43,854 bases of DNA from Nitrospira sp. (GCA_023248215.1 JAHFEW010000032.1:1-43854); one strand, 5' to 3'. Shown: positions 26,071-33,735, counted from the stretch's first letter. Made by a program: numbers and translations. The notes: a model not told the origin generated them from the letters alone.

Positions 26071-26231
26071 GTTGCTCAAAACGCCGCCTTGTTCACCCGC
26101 CCGACCCCAGGCGTGGAGACACGCCTCTCCCCGGGTCGGCCGCAAGGCGCGAGAGCCCCGAGTCGTACTGTGAGTAGTACGGCGAGGGGAACGAGCAACT
26201 GAGAACGATGCTGCGAGGCGTTTTCAGCAAC
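26071..26231. repeat. Inverted-end hairpin element within the operon gap
   Basis: The ends GTTGCTCAAAACGCC (26071) and, inverted, GTTGCTGAAAACGCC (to 26231) match at 14 of 15 positions, bounding 161 bp without a coding frame. Inside is a smaller palindrome, GTACT-GTG-AGTAC, preceded by GTC and followed by GGCGAGG. The same layout, with different arm sequences, is seen in three other elements of this window. It fills most of the only sizeable gap in the MutL-like operon and ends 8 bp before the next start codon. Confidence 0.65.
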
Positions 26232-26239
26232 CGACGACC

Positions 26240-27367
26240 ATGGCACATTCCTATACACCAGGACTGACGGTCACCGAACGGACCACCGTTCGTCGCAGAC
26301 GTATCCTGCCGTTACCCGGGACGGTCCTGGTGAAGGTGGGCGACGTGGTGCATGCTGATACTGTCGTCGCCCGCGCGGAATTGCCGGGCAAAGTCATCCC
26401 GCTCAACCTCGCCAATCAGCTGGGTATTGCGCCCGACGAGATCAAGGATTACCTCGTCAAAAAAGAAAAAGACCCAGTACAAAAAGACGACGTGCTGGCC
26501 GAGAACAAACCCTTCATCAAATGGTTTAAAACCGAAATCCGCTCGCCGATCACCGGCAGGGTGGAATCGATTTCAACCATTACCGGACAGATCCTGTTGC
26601 GGGAACCGCCGCGGGTGCTCGAACTGCGCGGCTACATCGACGGCACCATTGTCGAGGTGCATCACGAGCAGGGCGTCACGGTCGAGTTAGTCTGTAGCCT
26701 GGTGCAGGGCATTTTCGGCATCGGAGGGGAAATCAGCGGCGAGCTGGTCATGGGTGTGACGGCGCCGGACGAGCCTCTCGTCCCCGAGCAGCTGACCCCC
26801 TCCATGAAAGGGAAAATCGTGGTCGGAGGCGCCTTTCTGTCTGCTGCCACCCTGACACGCGCCAAAGAGATCGGGGTCGTCGGCTTGGTCGTCGGCGGCA
26901 TCCACGACAAAGACCTGCGGGCGCTCCTCGGCTATGATCTGGGCGTGGCCATTACCGGCTCGGAACAGGTTGGTTTTACGTTGATCCTTACGGAAGGATT
27001 CGGGACGATCCCGATGGCTCCCAAGACCTTCTCGTTGCTGTCCGCCCACGTGGGCCACAAGGCGTCTGTTTCAGGCGCGACGCAAATCCGCGCCGGCGTC
27101 ATCCGACCGGAAATCATCATACCCCAGGTGTCACTCTCCGCCGGTGCCCGGCCAGACCGGGTTGAGCGCGAGGGGATTCAGCTCGGTGATCCGGTGCGGA
27201 TCATTAGAGATCCTCTATTCGGAAAGATCGGCGCCGTATCCGGCTTGCCGTCGGAACTCAGAGCGATTCCGACGGAAAGCGAAGTCCGGGTACTCGAAGT
27301 GCGGTTTCCGGACGGCACGACCACGGTTGTTCCCCGTACCAATATCGAAGTGATCGAGGGAGCATGA
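26240..27367 (+). CDS. Biotinyl/lipoyl-like barrel protein with KOW-like C-terminus
   Basis: I recognise the fold pattern but not a named family. The 375-residue protein is soluble and strand-rich. Around residues 25-55 and 95-150 it resembles barrel-sandwich hybrids: G-T-V-L-V-K-V-G-D-V-V, then I-R-S-P-I-T-G-R-V-E-S-I, then D-G-T-I-V-E-V-H-H-E-Q-G-V. There is no lysine in the M-K-M position, so it is not a biotin or lipoate carrier. A Gly-rich middle (G-I-G-G-E-I-S-G-E-L) and a KOW-like end (D-P-L-F-G-K-I-G-A-V, then V-P-R-T-N-I-E-V-I-E) follow. Its stop overlaps the start of the next gene. It may be a cytoplasmic adaptor between the ATPase and the membrane proteins; that is inference. Confidence 0.8.
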   Translation: MAHSYTPGLTVTERTTVRRRRILPLPGTVLVKVGDVVHADTVVARAELPGKVIPLNLANQLGIAPDEIKDYLVKKEKDPVQKDDVLAENKPFIKWFKTEIRSPITGRVESISTITGQILLREPPRVLELRGYIDGTIVEVHHEQGVTVELVCSLVQGIFGIGGEISGELVMGVTAPDEPLVPEQLTPSMKGKIVVGGAFLSAATLTRAKEIGVVGLVVGGIHDKDLRALLGYDLGVAITGSEQVGFTLILTEGFGTIPMAPKTFSLLSAHVGHKASVSGATQIRAGVIRPEIIIPQVSLSAGARPDRVEREGIQLGDPVRIIRDPLFGKIGAVSGLPSELRAIPTESEVRVLEVRFPDGTTTVVPRTNIEVIEGA

Positions 27368-28620
27368 GCCGCGTAAAGCACCTCTTCCGCATTCTGCCTC
27401 TCATCGCCTCTCTCCTCGCGTTCACGCCGCAGCTCCTCTTGGCACAGCCGGCCCTTGCCCCGCCGCAACAGCTAGAGGTCTTCGATACTCCCAGCGACGG
27501 CGGAGGCAGCCTCACGGCCACCTGGGCTCCTTCCACAGCCGATAGTGCAACCGCCAAGTATCAAGTCCTGCTTCACGAAGGAGGAGCGCCTCAAGAGCCG
27601 ACCGGATGGAAAGTCCTCGCCGAATTTCCTGCGAACAGTCACTATGTCCGCGAGGCGAAGGCGGCCTGGTGGACAAAGCCGGGACAGCCGGGCGACCACG
27701 TCTACTTCATCAAGAACGGGAAAGGCACCGACTTGAAGCCTGGCCAGTCGTACGCCGTCACCGTGGCATCCGTGATGGGTCAGGCGCGATCGCTTGCCCA
27801 GCCGGTCGTAGCCTCGCCGGAGCCGAACTGGATGAACTGGAATCAACTGAACAATCTGGTGCTGGCACTGATGTTCGGCGCCGTCGTCTTTTACGCCATC
27901 AACTTGGCCAAACGAAAAGAGATCTTTCTGCGACGTATTCCCGGTCTCGATGCGGTCGACGAGGCGATCGGGCGCGCGACGGAATTAGGCAAGCCCGTTC
28001 TCTACATGACCGGTGCGCACGATATGAGCGACCCCTCGACGATTGCGGCGGCCGTCATTCTCGGACGCGTGGCTAAGAAAGCTGCTTCCTACGAAACGGA
28101 ACTCCTGGTTCCACACCGCGAACCTGTCACGATGGCCGTCTGTCAGGAAATTACCAAGCAGGCCTATCTGGAAGCCGGCAAGCCGGATCTGTTCAAGGAC
28201 GACGCCAACTTTTTCATTACCAGCGATCAATTCAGCTACACCGCTGCCGTGGACGGGATTATGCTCCGGCGAAAACCGGCGGCGAATTTTTTTATGGGTT
28301 CATACTTTGCGGAATCGCTCTTACTGACCGAAACCGGCGCCAGCACCGGCGCCATTCAAATCGCGGGGACCGACTCCGACCATCAACTCCCATTTTTCGT
28401 CACCACCTGCGACTACACCCTGATCGGCGAAGAGCTCTATGCCGCCAGCGCCTATCTGTCAAGAGAGCCGATCCAGATCGGCACGCTGCGCGGACAAGAC
28501 CTTGGCAAGGCCTTCATCCTCGGCGTCATCGGGATCGGGACCTTGCTGGCCACGATCGCCGTCGTCACCGGCGCCACCTGGCCGCAACCTCTCCTCGACC
28601 TCTTCAAGGATCTGAAATGA
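27364..28620 (+). CDS. Membrane protein with signal peptide and fibronectin-like domain (DUF6754-like)
   Basis: The 418-residue protein begins with a signal peptide (about 1-27, ending L-L-A-Q). A fibronectin-III-like domain follows at about 35-150, with L-T-A-T-W and then S-Y-A-V-T-V-A-S-V. A transmembrane helix is at about 160-178 (L-V-L-A-L-M-F-G-A-V-V-F-Y-A-I). The next 200 residues form an alpha/beta domain with P-V-L-Y-M-T-G-A-H-D-M-S-D-P-S-T and G-T-D-S-D-H-Q-L-P-F-F-V-T-T. A second helix is at about 382-402. From memory this resembles proteins labelled DUF6754, of unknown function. Predicted topology puts the fibronectin-like domain outside and the alpha/beta domain inside. Start and stop overlap both neighbours. 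Confidence 0.85.
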   Translation: MSRVKHLFRILPLIASLLAFTPQLLLAQPALAPPQQLEVFDTPSDGGGSLTATWAPSTADSATAKYQVLLHEGGAPQEPTGWKVLAEFPANSHYVREAKAAWWTKPGQPGDHVYFIKNGKGTDLKPGQSYAVTVASVMGQARSLAQPVVASPEPNWMNWNQLNNLVLALMFGAVVFYAINLAKRKEIFLRRIPGLDAVDEAIGRATELGKPVLYMTGAHDMSDPSTIAAAVILGRVAKKAASYETELLVPHREPVTMAVCQEITKQAYLEAGKPDLFKDDANFFITSDQFSYTAAVDGIMLRRKPAANFFMGSYFAESLLLTETGASTGAIQIAGTDSDHQLPFFVTTCDYTLIGEELYAASAYLSREPIQIGTLRGQDLGKAFILGVIGIGTLLATIAVVTGATWPQPLLDLFKDLK

Positions 28621-29267
28621 TCTTTCTTCGCCGGCAGCTGCCGCTGCTTATCACGATGGTGACCGGGTTGGTCATGGCCGCGCAGTATTACGTGCCGCAT
28701 CCGGCCTCCGAGCAGCTGCTCACCACCATCACCAAATGGCTCCAAATTATCGGAGGCTTCGCACTCGTGCTGGGCATTACCAGCCTCTTTCATGTGCATG
28801 CCGCGAAAATCAGGCGCAAGGAAGCCGGATGGGGCTATAGCCTGGTGCTCTATGCGGGCATGCTCGGCACCATCATAGTGGGACTCTTGAACGGCGGGAA
28901 AGAGAGCATCGACGGGGCAATGACCTCGTTCGGATGGGTCTACTCCTATACCCTCGTCCCGCTGCAAGGCACCATGTTCGCCATCCTCGCCTTCTTCATC
29001 GCCTCCGCGGCCTACCGGTCGTTTCGCGCGCGTAGCCGAGAAGCCGCCGTGTTGTTGGTGGCTGCGGTGATTGTGATGATGGGCCGGGTTCCTCTGGGTG
29101 AATACATTTTTCCGCTCAGCGGGGACCTGTCGAGTTGGATTTTGAACGTGTTGAACGCGTCCGTCCGGCGAGCCATTTTGATCGGAGTCAGCCTCGGTGC
29201 CGTGGCGCTCTCGTTCAAAATCATTTTCGGCGTGGAGCGATCATACCTGGGCGGAGGCAAAGAGTAA
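28617..29267 (+). CDS. Integral membrane protein of unknown function
   Basis: This 216-residue protein has about six hydrophobic segments, roughly 8-25, 40-58, 74-92, 115-133, 142-158 and 187-206. Basic loops (H-A-A-K-I-R-R-K-E and Y-R-S-F-R-A-R-S-R) suggest cytoplasmic faces. No transporter signature is seen. Its ATG overlaps the previous stop, and the next gene starts 5 nt after its own stop. It probably forms a complex with the flanking membrane proteins. Confidence 0.82.
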   Translation: MIFLRRQLPLLITMVTGLVMAAQYYVPHPASEQLLTTITKWLQIIGGFALVLGITSLFHVHAAKIRRKEAGWGYSLVLYAGMLGTIIVGLLNGGKESIDGAMTSFGWVYSYTLVPLQGTMFAILAFFIASAAYRSFRARSREAAVLLVAAVIVMMGRVPLGEYIFPLSGDLSSWILNVLNASVRRAILIGVSLGAVALSFKIIFGVERSYLGGGKE

Positions 29268-29272
29268 TTCAG

Positions 29273-30118
29273 ATGAGTTTCGCTGAGCGCATGTTACGGA
29301 TCGATCGGCGCATCATCTTTCTGGTGATCGGGCTCTGCACGCTTTTTCCGCTGCTGTTCCCCGTGGGACTGCCCATCAAGATTTCCTCGGAAGTGCGGGG
29401 CGTCTACGACTACATCGAGGGGCTGCCCGAAGGGTCAGTTTTTCTGCTGTCCCTCGACTTCGACCCTGCGTCCAAGCCTGAACTCTATCCCCAAGCCATC
29501 GCCATCCTGCGCCATGCCTTCGGCAAGAATCTGCGGGTCATGGCCATGACACTCTGGGTGTCCGGGACCGGCTTGGCCGATCAAATCGTATCGCAAACGG
29601 CCATGGAGGCGGGCAAGGAGAATGGAAAGGACTATGTGTTCTTGGGCTGGAGTCCGGGGGGCAGCGCAGTTATCCTGAATATGGGACAGGACCTCTACAA
29701 TGCGTTCCCTGCCGATTATGGGGGCAAAGCGACCAAAGGTCTGCCGGTCTTGGCCGGGGTGCAGAACCTGCGCGATGTGACCTATGCCGTCAGTTTGGGC
29801 GCCGGCAACCCCGGGGTCGAAGCCTGGTACGTCTTCGGCAAGGACAAGTATAAGTTCGAACTTGGCGGCGGCTGCACGGGCGTCATGGCGCCCGGTCTCT
29901 ATCCGTTGTTGCGGAGTGGCCAGATCAACGGATTGATCGGCGGCCTGCGTGGGGCTGCAGAATACGAAACGCTCATCGGCCAGAAGGGCAAGGCCGTCGC
30001 CGGAATGGATGCCCAATCGGCCACCCACCTCGCCATCATCGTGCTCGTCGCGATCTGTAACATTTTTTACTTTACGATGCGGCGGCAACAGCGCCGACAA
30101 GGCCGAATAGGATCGTAG
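29273..30118 (+). CDS. Two-helix membrane protein with a large conserved-looking domain
   Basis: The ATG at 29273 gives 281 residues; the open frame reaching back to 29135 lies inside the previous gene. A transmembrane helix at about 14-34 is followed by a roughly 215-residue domain and a second helix near 258-275 with a basic tail. The domain has an alpha/beta pattern with V-F-L-L-S-L-D-F-D-P-A-S-K-P-E, V-F-L-G-W-S-P-G-G-S-A-V and a glycine-rich G-G-G-C-T-G-V-M-A-P-G. The two-helix plus alpha/beta layout mirrors the protein encoded at 27364, which suggests partner subunits. The function is unknown. Confidence 0.82.
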   Translation: MSFAERMLRIDRRIIFLVIGLCTLFPLLFPVGLPIKISSEVRGVYDYIEGLPEGSVFLLSLDFDPASKPELYPQAIAILRHAFGKNLRVMAMTLWVSGTGLADQIVSQTAMEAGKENGKDYVFLGWSPGGSAVILNMGQDLYNAFPADYGGKATKGLPVLAGVQNLRDVTYAVSLGAGNPGVEAWYVFGKDKYKFELGGGCTGVMAPGLYPLLRSGQINGLIGGLRGAAEYETLIGQKGKAVAGMDAQSATHLAIIVLVAICNIFYFTMRRQQRRQGRIGS

Positions 30119-30123
30119 TCACG

Positions 30124-30879
30124 ATGGATCTTCCTTTTGACGTGATACTCGGCGGGTGGATCGCGACGGGGTTGACCCTCTTCATCCTGTCGTTCCTCTA
30201 TGAGGACAATCCGTTGTTCAAGCTCGCCGAACATCTCTACGTCGGCGTCTCGCTCGGCTATACGATCGTCAAAACCTATGACACGGTGGTCATGACTCTG
30301 ATCGTGCGGCCGATCCTCGACAAGGGGGAATGGTCGCTGCTGATCCCTGTCGCCATCGGCACGCTCATGTTGACCCGGTATGTCCCCAAAGCCGCCTGGC
30401 TCTCCCGTTATGCCTTTGCCTTTATCGTTGGCGTCGGCGCGGGACTGGCGATTCCCCGGACGATTTCTTCGTTCATTCTGAAACAGGTCGAGGATACGGT
30501 TCGCCCGCTGCTGGCCATCGCGCCGGGCGACGGCGTCACCTTTACCTATTCCTTGCTGAATCCTGCCAGTAATCTGAATGGGATCATCATTCTGATCGGC
30601 GTGGTCTCGGTCCTGTTCTACTTCTTTTTCTCGGTGGAACATTCAGGGCCCGGCAAAATGGTCGCGCGCGCCGGCATAGTGTTTCTCATGATCTCGTTCG
30701 GAGCGGCCTTTGGCTATACCGTCATGGCCCGCATGTCGCTCCTGATCGGCCGGCTGACGGACCTCCTCGAGTTCTCCGATGCGTCCTATGGGCGCCCCAC
30801 GCTCTGGCTCTTCCTGCTGACCGTGGCCACCCTGATTGGGTTAAGCCGGCGGCGCTCCGAACATCCGCCGGAACGGTAG
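30124..30879 (+). CDS. Polytopic membrane protein, last gene of the MutL-like operon
   Basis: This 251-residue protein has about six or seven hydrophobic helices at roughly 8-26, 35-50, 75-92, 96-115, 150-178, 185-208 and 222-240. Conserved-looking polar residues include F-L-Y-E-D-N-P-L-F-K-L-A-E-H near residue 27, placed between the first two helices. It starts 5 nt after the previous stop. A short hairpin at 30880-30897 and a 190-bp inverted-end element follow, which mark the operon end. Confidence 0.82.
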   Translation: MDLPFDVILGGWIATGLTLFILSFLYEDNPLFKLAEHLYVGVSLGYTIVKTYDTVVMTLIVRPILDKGEWSLLIPVAIGTLMLTRYVPKAAWLSRYAFAFIVGVGAGLAIPRTISSFILKQVEDTVRPLLAIAPGDGVTFTYSLLNPASNLNGIIILIGVVSVLFYFFFSVEHSGPGKMVARAGIVFLMISFGAAFGYTVMARMSLLIGRLTDLLEFSDASYGRPTLWLFLLTVATLIGLSRRRSEHPPER

Positions 30880-30897
30880 CCGTGTGCTGAAACACGG
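30880..30897 (+). terminator. Short stem-loop at the end of the MutL-like operon
   Basis: CCGTGT at 30880-30885 pairs with ACACGG at 30892-30897 around a 6-nt loop, directly after the last stop codon. No T-run follows, so termination strength is doubtful. Confidence 0.3.
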
Positions 30898-30954
30898 TAA
30901 GGAAGCCACAGGAAATAGGAGATTCGAAGGGTGAACCAGCCACAGCAGTCACCA

Positions 30955-31144
30955 CAGGATGTTCAAAAAGGCCGTCCAGCAAGGCCGCAGGAAGCGAAGA
31001 GGCGAATCGTACCCTGCGCCGTACGTTGAGCCTCTGAGGTTCACGACGCGCTGAATAAAGCGCGTCACGTTTGTGAACGCCGGCGAGACAGTGAGCCGGC
31101 AGTGTCTTGCGAGAACGATGCTGGTGGGTTTTTTCAACATCCTG
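30955..31144. repeat. Inverted-end hairpin element, 190 bp
   Basis: The outer ends CAGGATGTTCAAAAA (30955) and, inverted, CAGGATGTTGAAAAA (to 31144) match at 14 of 15 positions, and looser pairing continues inward through CCAGCA. Inside are a GTAC...GTAC palindrome beside GTTGAGCCTC and a strong hairpin, GTTCAC...ACGCGC-TGAATAAA-GCGCGT...GTGAAC. No coding frame is supported. It fills most of the 312-bp gap before the Memo-like gene and ends 8 bp upstream of that gene's -35 box. Confidence 0.7.
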
Positions 31145-31151
31145 GTACCAG

Positions 31152-31181
31152 TTGCACCTTGGAAGTTTGCTTCGTTAGAAT
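31152..31181 (+). promoter_or_regulatory. Promoter for the Memo-like gene, very close to its start codon
   Basis: TTGCAC at 31152-31157 and TAGAAT at 31176-31181 are 18 bp apart. Transcription would begin near 31188, only about 4 nt before the ATG at 31192, which predicts a leaderless or nearly leaderless mRNA. Confidence 0.55.
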
Positions 31182-31191
31182 GCCACTCATT

Positions 31192-32442
31192 ATGGAATCA
31201 ACTACGACCATCACCGCCAAAGATCCCGCGCAGTATCCGCTGCTGCGCAACCTTCAATTTTCACCGATTAAGGAAGGGGAAGAGCAGTACGTCGTGCTCT
31301 GGGATCCGACCGGCTTGAGCAAAGAACGACTGGTCCTGCCGCTGAACTACTTTTTCATCGTGCAGCATCTGGATGGGGAACATACCCTCCAGGACATCGG
31401 CGCCATTTATCTGAAGCGGTTCGGCGAGTTCCTCATGCCGAACAAAGTTGAGCAGCTGCTGGCGGATCTGGATACGAAATTATTCCTGGAAGGGGAGCGG
31501 ACCGAGCAAGCCAAACAACAGGCGTTGGAGACCTATCGCCAAGCGTCCTGTCGGCTGCCGCAGTTTGCCGGCCGGAGTTATGAAGCCGACGCCGCCAAGC
31601 TTCGCGCCCAAATCAAGGGCTTCTTCACCTCGAAGGAAGGGCCGGAAGTCAAGGCTTCCGAGCATGCGGGCACAGCCATCAAGGGGCTCGTCGCTCCGAC
31701 CTACGAACTGAAACATGCCGGCCCCATCTATGCTTGGGCCTATAAAGAGCTGCAGGAAGCCCAGCAGCCGGACCTGTACGTACTCATCGGCACCGCCCAT
31801 TCCGGACTCGAACAACTGGTGACGGTGACGGATAAAGACTTTGAGACCCCCCTGGGAATCGTCAAGATCGAACGAAGTGTCACCGATCGTCTCCGCGAGC
31901 AAATTCCTTCCGCCTTCACCGAAGAACTGGCACATCAAAATGAACATGCACTGGAATTTCAGCTGCCATTCCTGCAAGAGAGCCTCGGCAAAGAGAAGCC
32001 CTTCACGATTGTTCCGGTCCTCACATCGTTTTCAGCGGACAGCCTGCGCGATCCGCAAGTACGGGCACAGGTCGAGACGTTTCTTCAGACATTGAAGGAC
32101 GCCTTGGCCGCCTCCGGAAAACCGTACTGTGTCGTGGTCGGAGCGGAACTGGCCCATATCGGCATGCGTTACGGCGATTCGGCTCCGCCGACGGATTTTT
32201 CCTTCCACCGTTGTATGCAAATCGACCTCGAGATGCTCAAGCATGTCGAGAACCGGGACCCGGAAGAGTTCGCGAAGTTCATTCAGAAAGAAAACGATCA
32301 GCGCCGCATCTCCGGCTTCTCACCGATCTACTCGCTCCTGCGCTTGATCCGAGCAGAATCGGGGCAGGTCCTGCGCTACGATCGTGGCATCACCGACCAG
32401 TATAATTCGACGGTTACGTATGCTAGCATGGCCTTCTTCTAA
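31192..32442 (+). CDS. amrB: AmmeMemoRadiSam system protein B (Memo-like) with an extra N-terminal domain
   Basis: The C-terminal 260 residues are a Memo/DUF52 domain, related to extradiol dioxygenases. Visible marks are A-P-T-Y-E-L-K-H-A-G-P, I-G-T-A-H-S-G-L, H-A-L-E-F-Q-L-P-F-L and G-A-E-L-A-H-I-G. In many genomes the protein is encoded with AmmeCR1 and a radical SAM partner, but neither is in the window. The first 110 residues form a separate domain: V-L-P-L-N-Y-F-F-I-V-Q-H-L-D-G-E-H-T-L-Q-D-I, then helices and V-E-Q-L-L-A-D-L-D. It resembles a PqqD-like winged helix, a resemblance only. I chose the ATG at 31192, 416 residues; an ATG at 31180 overlaps the -10 box. Function of the system is unproven. 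Confidence 0.85.
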   Translation: MESTTTITAKDPAQYPLLRNLQFSPIKEGEEQYVVLWDPTGLSKERLVLPLNYFFIVQHLDGEHTLQDIGAIYLKRFGEFLMPNKVEQLLADLDTKLFLEGERTEQAKQQALETYRQASCRLPQFAGRSYEADAAKLRAQIKGFFTSKEGPEVKASEHAGTAIKGLVAPTYELKHAGPIYAWAYKELQEAQQPDLYVLIGTAHSGLEQLVTVTDKDFETPLGIVKIERSVTDRLREQIPSAFTEELAHQNEHALEFQLPFLQESLGKEKPFTIVPVLTSFSADSLRDPQVRAQVETFLQTLKDALAASGKPYCVVVGAELAHIGMRYGDSAPPTDFSFHRCMQIDLEMLKHVENRDPEEFAKFIQKENDQRRISGFSPIYSLLRLIRAESGQVLRYDRGITDQYNSTVTYASMAFF

Positions 32443-32568
32443 GCAGAACGGTGAAAACGACCGCCGGCGTCGTTCTCGCATCGCTCAGATCCCTCAACGT
32501 ACCATAAAGGTACGCCTCGGTCCTTTGCTCGCTGTGGCCTAGCCGGACAGTCGTTTTGACCGTTCTGC
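32443..32568. repeat. Inverted-end hairpin element A, tandem pair
   Basis: The ends GCAGAACGGTGAAAACGAC (32443) and, inverted, GCAGAACGGTCAAAACGAC (to 32568) differ at one position. The centre contains CTCAACGTACC-ATAAA-GGTACGCCTCGG. It begins directly after the Memo-like stop codon and could work as its terminator. It stands 3 bp from the next element. Confidence 0.75.
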
Positions 32569-32571
32569 AAG

Positions 32572-32698
32572 GCGGGCTGCTGAAAAAGCCACCCAACTTC
32601 GTTCTCGTTTCGTCAAAATCCTCAACGTACCCCCACGGGTACGCCTCCGGTTTTATCTCGCCTGCGGCCTCGCTGGGCGGACTTTTTGAGCAGCCTGC
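32572..32698. repeat. Inverted-end hairpin element B, abutting a vapC stub
   Basis: The ends GCGGGCTGCTGAAAAAG (32572) and, inverted, GCAGGCTGCTCAAAAAG (to 32698) match except at two positions. The centre is CTCAACGTACC-CCCAC-GGGTACGCCTCCGG, nearly the same as in element A although the arms differ. Its right end coincides with the point where the vapC reading frame stops. Confidence 0.75.
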
Positions 32699-32758
32699 TC
32701 AACCAGATAAGCCTGTAAAGAGTTCGATCCAGCCGCTGGAGTCCAGCACAATCTTCAC
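32699..32758 (-). pseudogene. vapC: vapC toxin stub cut off at a repeat element
   Basis: A GTG at 32758, 8 nt after the antitoxin stop, opens 19 codons reading V-K-I-V-L-D-S-S-G-W-I-E-L-F-T-G-L, the classic first strand and helix of a PIN-domain ribonuclease with its first acidic residue (D). The frame then ends in TGA at the edge of element B. The remaining 110 or so residues of a VapC toxin are absent between this point and the Memo-like gene. The toxin is therefore inactive. Confidence 0.75.
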
Positions 32759-32766
32759 GAAGGGTC

Positions 32767-32964
32767 CTACTTCTCCCTAATTCCTGCCTTGGACATTCCC
32801 TTGAGGGCGCCCTTAAGGAATGTGAGCGGCACCTCGGGCACCAGCGTAATAAGCCCACCCTTCTCCACGACGTGCAGACGCTGCTTGGGACTGAGGTGAA
32901 GCTTTTCACGCACGTCCTTAGGGATCACGATTTTGAATTTCGATGAAATTGTGGTCATGGACAT
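32767..32964 (-). CDS. AbrB/MazE-type (SpoVT-AbrB) antitoxin
   Basis: This 65-residue protein has the swapped-hairpin AbrB fold pattern: T-T-I-S-S-K-F-K-I-V-I-P-K-D-V-R-E-K-L, then L-x-V-V-E-K-G-G-L-I-T-L-V-P. Such proteins neutralise a PIN toxin encoded next to them and repress the operon. The partner here is the truncated vapC that starts 8 nt downstream. Three in-frame ATGs are available; the one at 32964 is 7 nt after AGGAGG and is preferred over 32970. An orphan antitoxin could persist as a regulator or as an anti-addiction protein. Confidence 0.85.
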   Translation of the reverse strand: MSMTTISSKFKIVIPKDVREKLHLSPKQRLHVVEKGGLITLVPEVPLTFLKGALKGMSKAGIREK

Positions 32965-32998
32965 ATGCATGCCTCCTCACCCCATCAATGATCGATCA

Positions 32999-33027
32999 AC
33001 GCTATCGTCATACGGCTCACCCGTCAA
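32999..33027 (-). promoter_or_regulatory. Promoter of the AbrB-type antitoxin gene
   Basis: On the minus strand TTGACG (plus 33022-33027) and TAGCGT (plus 32999-33004) are 17 bp apart. The AGGAGG ribosome site and the start codon follow within 40 nt. Confidence 0.5.
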
Positions 33028-33101
33028 GCGCAAGAAGCCACACACATCAGACTACGAATTGCCAACGGTCTTAGGGCAGGGGATGAGCACAAGCTCACCC
33101 G

Positions 33102-33482
33102 CTACGGCGCGCCACCAGGAGGATCGGTGTACCGGGTTGGTTTCGTGAAGCGGTCCCACGTGGTGACGACCCCTTCCTCAAAGTACACACGAAATTCGGC
33201 TGTGATGCAGGCATCTCTTCCGATGGGAGGGTAGAGCCACACCTGCAACGGCCGCCCTTGATCTTGTATCTCCGTCTTACAGACCGGCGAGCCGAGGGCA
33301 AGGTAGACCTGGTCTTGATTCATGCCTCGAATAATAGTTCCGCGATCAATCGTCCGCCGCACGCCTTCAGGATAAGACGGATACTCTTCCTTCAATAGTC
33401 GAGTGCGTTCCTGGTCGCATCCCGGAAGCAGGGTGGCAACGAGAAAGAGGCTATTGAGAAGCATGAATCGCAACGGCGCCAC
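33102..33482 (-). CDS. Predicted lipoprotein, BamE/SmpA-like pattern
   Basis: A GTG at 33482 lies 6 nt after AAGGAG and gives 126 residues. The N-terminus is a lipoprotein signal peptide ending in L-L-P-G-C. The mature part contains I-D-R-G-T-I-I-R-G-M-N-Q-D-Q-V-Y-L-A-L-G-S-P, the pattern that in BamE/SmpA-like envelope proteins marks a helix-turn before a strand. It is followed by W-L-Y-P and a strand-rich end. A longer start at 33497 would include the ribosome site in the coding part. No neighbour suggests a role. Confidence 0.75.
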   Translation of the reverse strand: MAPLRFMLLNSLFLVATLLPGCDQERTRLLKEEYPSYPEGVRRTIDRGTIIRGMNQDQVYLALGSPVCKTEIQDQGRPLQVWLYPPIGRDACITAEFRVYFEEGVVTTWDRFTKPTRYTDPPGGAP

Positions 33483-33735
33483 AGCATTCTCCTTCATACA
33501 GGGTACGATCGCGCGGACCGCCGACGAGATCGATGCACAGTATCACAGGCCTGGAAGTCTCGTTCCCGCAGGCCCCACAATAACCTTTCTTGCCCCAAAT
33601 ATTCTCTATTACGGCACCAGCCAAGATAGCGAGATCCATTCAATATTGGTAGAGGGACGTGGTCAGTATTAAAAGGCGGCATTACACGCCTGGTGGAGAA
33701 AGTCTGATCACTGTCACCAGCGATCGTAGAAAATC

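Noticed and set aside
26240-27367. Biotin or lipoyl carrier protein
   Set aside because: The barrel-like segments lack the E-A-M-K-M or D-K-A type lysine hairpin, and a long C-terminal region with a KOW-like end follows.
33451-33639. Minus-strand frame with C-G-A-C-G and E-C-C-G upstream of the lipoprotein gene
   Set aside because: It has no ribosome site, overlaps the start of the lipoprotein gene, and competes with another open frame in the same DNA. The cysteine pairs are suggestive but not enough.
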